Assembly (NCBI RefSeq): GCF_900128955.1
Contig: NZ_FQTY01000019.1
Span: forward strand, 1 to 56,192
Length of the DNA stretch: 56,192 nucleotides
Direction: 5' to 3'
Source: Tissierella praeacuta DSM 18095
Lineage (GTDB): Bacteria; Bacillota; Clostridia; Tissierellales; Tissierellaceae
Shown here: positions 50,538 to 56,192 of the stretch, in pieces
Layout: each line of letters begins with the position of its first letter
Numbering within the stretch: position 1 is the first letter of the stretch
Translations under genes and position numbers: made by a program
Notes under the pieces: generated by a model
Database searches by the model: none
What the model was told of the DNA's origin: nothing
Seen by the model: the letters and a program-made list of their open reading frames with translations, nothing else

Positions 50538-50803
50538 AAAAAGACCTGAGATAGACTCAGGCCCTAATAGACATAGTAATACCTAATTCCCCTCCTTTTC
50601 CCAAAATGAGATAGCACAACTCAATAAACTGGGAAAGTTTATTGAGACAGTCCTACAGCTCTTAACCGCAGACCCAGCAAGTAATACTGAGAATATTACA
50701 AGCTTCGGCGATATTTCCTTCTCCTTAGTATCATTGTTTCCTCACACTCCACTAAAGACTGTTAAATACCGCGCCTCTACCTCACTTGTAAAAGTGAGGC
50801 ATT
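50538..50803 (-). ncRNA. Lysine riboswitch (L-box) with terminator
   Basis: On the minus strand the L-box blocks are GAGGTAGAGGCGCG, AGGAAATATCGCCGAAG, GCTGGGTCTGCGGTTAAGAG and CTGTAGGACTGTC. The terminator is GGCCTGAG/CTCAGGTC (50545-50561 core) followed by TTTTT. A hairpin CTCACTTTTACAAGTGAG (50779-50798) immediately 5' can compete with P1 (GAGGTAGAG). Lysine binding is expected to reduce expression of the ABC importer. Confidence 0.92.
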
Positions 50804-50892
50804 ATTAAATTGTCTAATATAGCTTACAACATATTTATATATATGTCAACCCTACTATGAACCTTTTTAAATATCAACTTTCCTATTTTAAT

Positions 50893-50928
50893 AAAAACTC
50901 CATCTTATTCTAAATAGATGGAGTTTTT
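50893..50928 (-). terminator. Terminator of the YjiH fragment / ftcD unit
   Basis: AAAAACTCCATCT (50893-50905) pairs perfectly with 50916-50928, A- and T-rich ends on both strands. Confidence 0.8.
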
Positions 50929-50952
50929 TAAATCCCTAATTAAATGTATTAA

Positions 50953-51288
50953 TTAAAACAATATATGCATAAACAATGCAGCAAATGGCATTGCAATAAT
51001 CGTTCTTTGTAAGAATACAATCATCAATTCTTTAAACTTTATTGGCAGTCCAGTATTCATAATTACTACAACAGATTCTGCTAAGAATATTATTTGTACC
51101 ATTGATACTACTGTTACAAAAAATCTTGTTTTAACATATAATTGAGCTACCTTATCTGCAATAGTCAATACAGGTATAAACATTTCTGTAATTCCTGTTG
51201 GAATAGCAGCTGCTGCAACTTGGGCATCTGGTACCCCTAATACTTTCGTTAATGGTAAAAATGCATAGCCTATTATATCAATAATCAT
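50953..51288 (-). pseudogene. C-terminal fragment of a YjiH-family (Gate-domain) permease
   Basis: Of 111 residues, GVPDAQVAAAAIPTGITEMFIPVLTIADK and FVTVVSMVQIIFLAESVVVIM belong to the C-terminal third of YjiH-type nucleoside-recognition/Gate membrane proteins, normally about 440 residues. The ATG has only a weak AAGAAG before it and the frame begins in the middle of the domain, so the N-terminal two thirds are gone. YjiH members often lie with histidine-degradation genes as candidate transporters. Here it sits next to ftcD and may be the remnant of a histidine permease. Confidence 0.65.
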
Positions 51289-51325
51289 CTTCTTTGTATC
51301 TCAATATATTATTCTTTTCATTATA

Positions 51326-51360
51326 AGACTGTCCATTCAATTACTTGATATGGACAGTCT
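51326..51360 (-). terminator. Hairpin after ftcD
   Basis: AGACTGTCCAT (51326-51336, approximately) pairs with ATGGACAGTCT (51350-51360). No long U-run. Confidence 0.6.
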
Positions 51361-51369
51361 CATGACAAA

Positions 51370-52293
51370 TTAAAACATTAAATGTGTTTCTAGTATTTGT
51401 TCTTGCTTTAATCCCTGTAATCCCAAATAATGAGTTAAATTATTTAATAAATATTCTAACTTAACTGGTCCTACAAGTTCTGATCCTGTTACTGCTACAC
51501 CGTATTTTTGAGCTTCAAGCTTAACTAATTCAAAGGCTCTGTAAAGTGGGGTATTTGCACAGTCAAACATATTGATAGATACAACTACTCCTTCTCTTTC
51601 TGGAAATTTTATTCCTACTGCTCTAGTTGTTGAAAATCCACCACTTGGTCCTCTTACAGCCTTAGCAATTTGTTTGGCTATACTTACATCTTCAGTTGCT
51701 AAAAACACATTATAAGCTGTTAATCCTTCTTTATCTGCAGATACAATAGTAGCCCCATATTGTGGACTTAATTTACCATCTACTGATAAATCAGGTTTTC
51801 TAGACTCATAATCAGGATTAGTACTATCTTCTAATAAAGCTTTTAGCCCTTCATATTGTCCTTTTCTAATAAATGAAATACTCTTCTTATCTTCAGTTCT
51901 AGCGTTTTCTCCTGAAAAATAGATAGGAACTTGATGTTTTTCAAATAACTCTTTACCTATTTCTTCAGCTAATTCTTTACATTCTTCTAAACTTATATTG
52001 GCTAATGGAAATAGTGGAATAGTATCTTGTCCACCAATTCTTGGGTGTGTTCCTTGTTGCTCTCTCATATCTATTAATTCATATGATTTTGCTGCCATTT
52101 CTAATAATGCTTCTTTAAGTGGTGCTGGTTCACCTATTATTGTTAAAACAGTTCTATTAAAATCATGTTCTGGTTCACAAGTAACAAGTTTTACACCTTC
52201 TCTATTTTTAATAGTACAAGAAATTGCATCAATTACCTCTTGTCTTCTACCTTCGCTAAAGTTAGGTACAGCAAGTATATATTTCTTTTCCAT
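51370..52293 (-). CDS. ftcD: Glutamate (or glycine) formimidoyltransferase
   Basis: The enzyme transfers the formimino group of formiminoglutamate to tetrahydrofolate. 307 residues, the single-domain bacterial form: AVPNFSEGRRQEVIDAI at the N terminus with the family FSEGR motif, the catalytic-type His within EPEHDFNRTV, GTHPRIGGQDTIPLFP, and GPSGGFSTTRAVGI. It lies 38 bp after fchA, whose product takes the next step. Formiminoglycine from purine fermentation is the alternative substrate, as a purine permease is close by. Confidence 0.92.
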   Translation of the reverse strand: MEKKYILAVPNFSEGRRQEVIDAISCTIKNREGVKLVTCEPEHDFNRTVLTIIGEPAPLKEALLEMAAKSYELIDMREQQGTHPRIGGQDTIPLFPLANISLEECKELAEEIGKELFEKHQVPIYFSGENARTEDKKSISFIRKGQYEGLKALLEDSTNPDYESRKPDLSVDGKLSPQYGATIVSADKEGLTAYNVFLATEDVSIAKQIAKAVRGPSGGFSTTRAVGIKFPEREGVVVSINMFDCANTPLYRAFELVKLEAQKYGVAVTGSELVGPVKLEYLLNNLTHYLGLQGLKQEQILETHLMF

Positions 52294-52331
52294 ATTATTC
52301 TCTCCTCACTAAATTAATATTAAAAACCAAA

Positions 52332-52988
52332 TTATCCATTAAGTCTTTCATATACGATTGCTAATGACTTCTCTTTTAAATCCTTAGCAGAACTTAGTAG
52401 CCTTGAAACCTTTTGAGAAATGACTTGTTTGTATTCTTCATCTTTTATGCTTCCTAAATTAATTGTTACATTTAGCAATGCACCTTCTAATCCTGAATAA
52501 GCAAGTAATATACCTACTCCAATATCAGTTACTGCATTTACATTTCCATATCTTGCAAATACATCTTGTAATTCTAAAACTCTGTGACATTTTTCAGCAC
52601 ATTTTAAAGGAACCTCTAAAGCAACTTTATATCCCTCTTGAATTGCTTGGGATCTAGATTTCTTCTCTTCATCAGTATCTTTTGGCATTTTAAAAGCTTC
52701 CATTACCTTGTCAAAAGCATTGGTATCTTTATCTACATCATTTGCTAGGTCTTCAAATAATTGTTCTAACTCTTTAGCATTAGACTCCATTTTAGTCCTT
52801 ACATCTTCTGACAACTCTGAATAATTTTTCTTAGAAAATGTTAATCCTCCTACCATGCTTGTTAAAGCTGAACTTAATGTTCCAACATAAGCAGATACAC
52901 TTCCACCACCTGGTGTAGGATCACTACTTTTGGTATCTAATGCATATTGTTTTAAGCTTTTGTCTATAAACAATTTTGACACCTCCAT
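52332..52988 (-). CDS. fchA: Formimino-THF cyclodeaminase / methenyl-THF cyclohydrolase
   Basis: The 218-residue all-helical protein has the cyclodeaminase core SSDPTPGGGSVSAYVGTLSSALTSMVGGLTFSKK at 20-53 and YGNVNAVTDIGVGILLAYSGLEGALLNVTINLGSIKDEEY near 148-187. It releases ammonia from 5-formimino-THF, giving 5,10-methenyl-THF. First gene of fchA-ftcD. GGAGG precedes ATG, and a consensus sigma-54 promoter lies 115 bp upstream. Confidence 0.92.
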   Translation of the reverse strand: MEVSKLFIDKSLKQYALDTKSSDPTPGGGSVSAYVGTLSSALTSMVGGLTFSKKNYSELSEDVRTKMESNAKELEQLFEDLANDVDKDTNAFDKVMEAFKMPKDTDEEKKSRSQAIQEGYKVALEVPLKCAEKCHRVLELQDVFARYGNVNAVTDIGVGILLAYSGLEGALLNVTINLGSIKDEEYKQVISQKVSRLLSSAKDLKEKSLAIVYERLNG

Positions 52989-53102
52989 ATATATAATATA
53001 TAATGTAGCTTAATAATATTTTTCAAGGGTATAATTTACTTTATATTCTTCTACTTAATCATAAATTCAAGAAAAATATTAGTAACTACATCTTATATAA
53101 TA

Positions 53103-53118
53103 AGCAAATAACATGCCA
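53103..53118 (-). promoter_or_regulatory. Sigma-54 promoter of fchA-ftcD
   Basis: On the minus strand TGGCATGTTATTTGCT matches TGGCAYR-N4-TTGCW exactly, including the GG at -24 and GC at -12. It lies between the regulator terminator and fchA. Confidence 0.85.
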
Positions 53119-53121
53119 AAA

Positions 53122-53172
53122 AACAAAGCTTACTTATAACTTCTAAAAAGATAGTTAAAAGTAAGCTTTGTT
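53122..53172 (-). terminator. Terminator of the sigma-54 regulator gene
   Basis: AACAAAGCTTACTT (53122-53135) pairs with AAGTAAGCTTTGTT (53159-53172), followed by TTTTTTGG on the minus strand. Confidence 0.75.
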
Positions 53173-53360
53173 CTTCACTAAACAACCTTAATCCATGAGA
53201 AATTATCAATTTAAAACAATAAATCTTTTTAAGTTCTCTATATCAAATTTTTAATAATAAATGAAATAATGAATTATATATGATGCTAAATAAGTTGAAA
53301 GATGATTTTTTTCCTCTTTGATAAATTAAATAGATTATTAAAACTTCTCTAATATAGATT
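53173..53360. other. Intergenic between regulator gene and sigma-54 promoter
   Basis: AT-rich, no frame. Probably the DNA looped between enhancer repeats and promoter. Confidence 0.4.
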
Positions 53361-53390
53361 GAAACTATTTGAAACCATTTGAAACTATCG
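53361..53390. repeat. Three tandem 10-bp repeats, candidate enhancer for the regulator
   Basis: GAAACTATTT, GAAACCATTT and GAAACTATCG repeat in phase (one helical turn), about 240-285 bp upstream of the sigma-54 promoter and just after the regulator gene. Phased repeats fit a binding site for the encoded activator. Confidence 0.6.
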
Positions 53391-53410
53391 GAAGATTTTT
53401 TTCCTCTTAT

Positions 53411-54829
53411 TTAGGATTTTTTTCTTTTTTGAAACTTAAGATCAATTCCTAATTTTTTTGCCTTTTTTCTTAATGTACTAGCTTCTAAACCCGTCTTTTC
53501 ACTTAGTTCATGTATATCATTTACCCTGTAAATATAATCTTCAAGTAAGATTTTTTCATATTTATATACATTCTCTTTAAATAACATATTTTCATCTACT
53601 TCCATTGTTCTTGCTTTTCCAATATCACCATCTAAAACATCTTCCTCAGTAATTATTTCAAATTCTGATGTTACAACCAATCTTTCAACCTCATTTTGCA
53701 GTTCTCTTACATTTCCTGGCCAATCATAATTAATCAATAATTTCATAGCACCTGAAGAAATAACTTTTTCATAGTTATAATGTTCATTGAGCTTTTTAAG
53801 AAAAAAGTTAGTCAAAGGTACAATATCCATCTTTCTTTCTCTAAGTGATGGAATCCTTATAGGTATGACTTTTAGCCTATAATATAAATCCTCACGAAAG
53901 GTTCCTTCTTCTACCATGGCATATAAGTCTCTATTAGTTGCAGCTATAATTCTTGTATCAATAGATATATTTTTTGTTCCGCCTACCTTTTGAAATACCT
54001 TATCTTGAATTACATTTAAAAGTTTTACTTGTAAATTTAGGGGAAGCTCACCAATTTCATCTAAGAATAAAGTTCCCTTATTGGCTAGTTGAATTAATCC
54101 TACCTTTCCATCTTTTCTAGCACCGGTAAATGCTCCTTCTTCATATCCAAATAATTCTGATTCTATTAGACCTTCAGGTAAAGAGGAACAATCTACCTTG
54201 ATAAATGGCTCATTTTTTCTATTACTATTTTCATGTATGTATTTGCTAAAAAGTCCCTTACCAACACCTGACTCTCCCTCAATCAATACAGTAGAATCCA
54301 CATTTGCAATTCTAAGTGCTAAAGTCTTTATCCCTTCTATCTTCTCACTTTTAGTTATAATAGAATCCTTTTTTCCGTCCTTTGCATTAAGTATGTTCAA
54401 CTCTTTTTGTATTCTCATATTTACATTTTTCAATTCATTAAACTGAGTTTTTAAATTTTCAAAACTAGTCATATCCATAACACTTACAACAATATTTATT
54501 AACTGTTTATTTTCATAAATAGGTACAGCTGTTGAAAAAATATGTCTTCCATTTACCTTCTGTGTTTTTGCAACTGTTTCACCTTTTACTATAGCTTCCA
54601 AGGCAACGGATTCAGAATAGACTCCATCATAAACAAGCTTATTCATATCTTTTCCTACAATCCACTCTTCTGAAATTCCCTCTATTTCTTCGCAAGCCTT
54701 ATTATATAAAATTGTTATTCCATCAGCATCCATTATATGAACACCAATATCTAATGAATCAAAAATGTCTTTAATCTTTTCTAAACTTAAACATATACTA
54801 ACTTTGTTTTTATCTGGACACGCTTCCAT
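53411..54829 (-). CDS. Sigma-54-dependent PAS-domain transcriptional activator
   Basis: The 472-residue enhancer-binding protein has a PAS domain (about 17-120: IFDSLDIGVHIMDADGITILYNKACEEIEGI), an AAA+ domain with Walker A GESGVGKG at 185-192, the sigma-54 contact loop GAFTGA at 232-237 and WPGNVRELQNEVERL near 385, and a Fis-type HTH at the C terminus (INDIHELSEKTGLEASTLRKKAKKLGI region, about 440-467). The PAS may sense a metabolite such as an amino acid or intermediate. AGAGGTG precedes ATG. It is upstream of fchA-ftcD, with a sigma-54 promoter and repeats between them, so it probably activates them. Confidence 0.94.
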   Translation of the reverse strand: MEACPDKNKVSICLSLEKIKDIFDSLDIGVHIMDADGITILYNKACEEIEGISEEWIVGKDMNKLVYDGVYSESVALEAIVKGETVAKTQKVNGRHIFSTAVPIYENKQLINIVVSVMDMTSFENLKTQFNELKNVNMRIQKELNILNAKDGKKDSIITKSEKIEGIKTLALRIANVDSTVLIEGESGVGKGLFSKYIHENSNRKNEPFIKVDCSSLPEGLIESELFGYEEGAFTGARKDGKVGLIQLANKGTLFLDEIGELPLNLQVKLLNVIQDKVFQKVGGTKNISIDTRIIAATNRDLYAMVEEGTFREDLYYRLKVIPIRIPSLRERKMDIVPLTNFFLKKLNEHYNYEKVISSGAMKLLINYDWPGNVRELQNEVERLVVTSEFEIITEEDVLDGDIGKARTMEVDENMLFKENVYKYEKILLEDYIYRVNDIHELSEKTGLEASTLRKKAKKLGIDLKFQKRKKS

Positions 54830-54950
54830 ATTAGCACCTCTTTTTATACAAGTTAATTATTTCTTATATATAATGTCAAATAATATTATATCATATTTAT
54901 TATCCTATGTTTAATTATGTAATTATGGATTTTCTTTATATGTCTTAATA

Positions 54951-54992
54951 AAAAATAGTACTAATTATTTTAAAGTAATTAGTACTATTTTT
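54951..54992 (-). terminator. Terminator of the lipoprotein gene
   Basis: AAAAATAGTACTAATTA pairs perfectly with 54976-54992, 17 bp, with T-run on both sides. Confidence 0.85.
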
Positions 54993-55033
54993 ATATTTAG
55001 TATTCCTAAATATATTGAACCATATAAATTTAT

Positions 55034-55699
55034 CTATTTAATCTCTATCCCATCTCCTTTATATATGTTCTCAGAAATAATCGCTATACCTTTTACAACT
55101 GAGCCTTCCTCTACTTCTGATGCCATTGAAGGATTAGAAGGATATTTCTCTCCATCAAATTCTAATTTAGCGTAGAAAGATTCTGCTCCTCCCCCTGATA
55201 CATTCATTATAATATTATTCCACCCATTTGTCTTTTCTTCACTTATTATAATAGGATTTTGTACTAATGTAAAATTAGATATTATCTCGTGACTTTCTTT
55301 ATCAATTATTAAAGCTGTAGAACCACCTGAACCTGATACACTTTTTCCTATTAAATAAACAAATACCTCTTCTTTTTCATCCCCATTAAGGTCTATATAG
55401 TTATAAAAATATTCCAATTCCTCATCTTCTTTTTTATCGTATTGCAGATAATCTATTATAACTTTTTCTAATTCTTCACTTTTTTCCGTTTCAGAAGTTT
55501 TATATTCAATTCCCGAAAAATCTATTTTATCCGATTCAATCTTTATTATATTATTTTCTTTACCATTGTCCATTCCAGCAGTTTTTGCAATAGCTGGATT
55601 ATTATCTAATTTAATATCTTTCACTTCTTCTTTTTGACAACCTACATTTATGGCTAAAGCCAATACTAAAGTACCACATAATATCAATCTCTTATTCAC
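55034..55699 (-). CDS. Putative lipoprotein of unknown function
   Basis: The 221-residue protein has a lipoprotein signal (MNKRLILCGTLVLALAINVGC; lipobox INVGC, Cys21), an acidic linker and a globular domain. The latter has YIDLNGDEKEEVFVYLIG, similar to the D-x-NGD-x-E motif of calcium-binding/VCBS-like repeats, then SGSGGSTALII and NVSGGGAESFYAKLEF. No known enzyme activity. ATG start with AGGAGAG. Monocistronic between strong terminators. Confidence 0.8.
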   Translation of the reverse strand: MNKRLILCGTLVLALAINVGCQKEEVKDIKLDNNPAIAKTAGMDNGKENNIIKIESDKIDFSGIEYKTSETEKSEELEKVIIDYLQYDKKEDEELEYFYNYIDLNGDEKEEVFVYLIGKSVSGSGGSTALIIDKESHEIISNFTLVQNPIIISEEKTNGWNNIIMNVSGGGAESFYAKLEFDGEKYPSNPSMASEVEEGSVVKGIAIISENIYKGDGIEIK

Positions 55700-55820
55700 T
55701 TATATCTCTCCTTCTTAAATTATATTTGGTATTTACAGGAAAAGTATAACATATAAGTAATACTAATTTAGTTAAAAATCATTTACAAATTAATGTCAAT
55801 CTGGTTAAAGTTATCAAATT

Positions 55821-55856
55821 AAAAAATCCTCTAATAATATTATTAGAAGATTTTTT
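55821..55856. terminator. Bidirectional terminator
   Basis: An 18-bp stem 55821-55838 with 55839-55856, one G-U, has A6/T6 ends; it is near the end of glyA and the start of the lipoprotein promoter region. Confidence 0.75.
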
Positions 55857-55901
55857 ATTAGGTTAAATCATCAAATTTATTTGTGATATGCTCTTTTAAT
55901 A

Positions 55902-56192
55902 CTAATATAACGGATATTTATAACATAATTTAGATACTCTAGCTTTTATTGCATCTCTATCATTGCTTTCATCTAAAGCCAATGTAATTATTTCAGCTAT
56001 TTCCATCATATCTTCCTCTTTCATACCACGTGTTGTCATTGCAGGTGTACCAATTCTTATTCCACTTGTTATAAATGGTGATTCTGGGTCATTTGGAATT
56101 GTGTTTTTATTGGTCGCTACTCCTATATCATCTAATAGAGCTTCTGCCTTTTTACCTGTTAGTCCTTTTGTTCTAACATCTATTAAGATTAA
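55902..56192 (-). CDS. glyA: Serine hydroxymethyltransferase, C-terminal part (5' end outside window)
   Basis: 97 codons, including the stop, run in from the window edge: [20 protein letters not shown], then [36 protein letters not shown], the conserved C-terminal domain of GlyA with the Arg of SGIRIGT that binds the substrate carboxylate. The enzyme interconverts serine and glycine with THF and links to the FtcD/FchA one-carbon genes nearby. Ends in TAG at 55902. A complete gene is expected beyond 56192. Confidence 0.93.
   Translation of the reverse strand, partial: LILIDVRTKGLTGKKAEALLDDIGVATNKNTIPNDPESPFITSGIRIGTPAMTTRGMKEEDMMEIAEIITLALDESNDRDAIKARVSKLCYKYPLY

Noticed and set aside
30147-56192. 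CRISPR array or tRNA/rRNA genes
   Set aside because: I looked for spaced direct repeats and tRNA-like cloverleafs here and in the rest of the window and found none that I could support; the only tandem repeats are the three at 53361.

Overview
The window is AT-rich with very short intergenic spacers, strong AGGAGG-type ribosome binding sites, a mix of ATG, GTG and TTG starts, several Firmicutes-type riboswitches and T-boxes, and obligate-anaerobe features: FeoAB, a 2-hydroxyacyl-CoA dehydratase activase module, FtcD/FchA folate enzymes, and a probable selenoprotein. I read it as the chromosome of an amino-acid-fermenting low-GC Gram-positive anaerobe (Clostridia or Tissierellia type). The species is not determinable from what I can see.

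Layout. 1-13.6 kb: the 5' end of a group IIC intron inserted behind the terminator of a cold-shock gene, then mgsA, an acyl-ACP thioesterase, a MATE exporter, a sodium:neurotransmitter-type symporter, a membrane-anchored MutS-like ATPase, an ECF sigma / zinc-finger anti-sigma / membrane protein operon, a phosphoesterase-dinB operon with a candidate LexA box, and a Cu/Zn superoxide dismutase. 13.7-24 kb: a decaying accessory island with an internally deleted ISL3 element (intact ends and 8-bp target duplication), IS3 scars, a truncated plasmid-type replication-protein fragment, a frameshifted ParA/MinD-like ATPase, N-terminally eroded genes, GNAT remnants and a few small intact genes. 24-30 kb: a DtxR-type regulator divergent from feoAB, then a three-gene split 2-hydroxyacyl-CoA dehydratase activase module. 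30-35 kb: the livJHMGF branched-chain amino acid transporter under an Ile-specific (AUC) T-box. 35.3-39.6 kb: thpR, a MerT-like membrane protein with an in-frame UGA and a SECIS-like hairpin, and a TPP-riboswitch thiW-thiD-thiM-thiE operon. 39.7-42.8 kb: a ydjI/ydjG/ydjH-like membrane-stress operon. 43-47 kb: a Pro-specific (CCC) T-box ahead of a TIGR00300-type ornithine cyclodeaminase, ridA, and a purine-riboswitch permease plus phosphoribosyltransferase. 47-50.8 kb: a 2-hydroxyacid dehydrogenase and a lysine-riboswitch amino-acid ABC transporter. 51-56 kb: a YjiH fragment, ftcD and fchA under a candidate sigma-54 promoter with its enhancer-binding regulator next door, a lipoprotein, and the 3' end of glyA.

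The common theme is amino-acid and one-carbon economy. Transporters for branched-chain amino acids, lysine and purines are each controlled by an RNA sensor of the matching ligand. Proline synthesis from ornithine is gated by tRNA-Pro charging. Formimino groups enter the folate pool through FtcD/FchA, close to glyA.

The most notable single item is at 36146-36451. It is a 101-codon MerT-like gene in which the second Cys of the TM1 metal-binding CC pair is encoded by UGA, followed 27 nt later by a hairpin with a GGUC apical loop. This fits a bacterial selenocysteine gene that ordinary gene calling breaks. All calls come from reading the sequence; no database search was possible.
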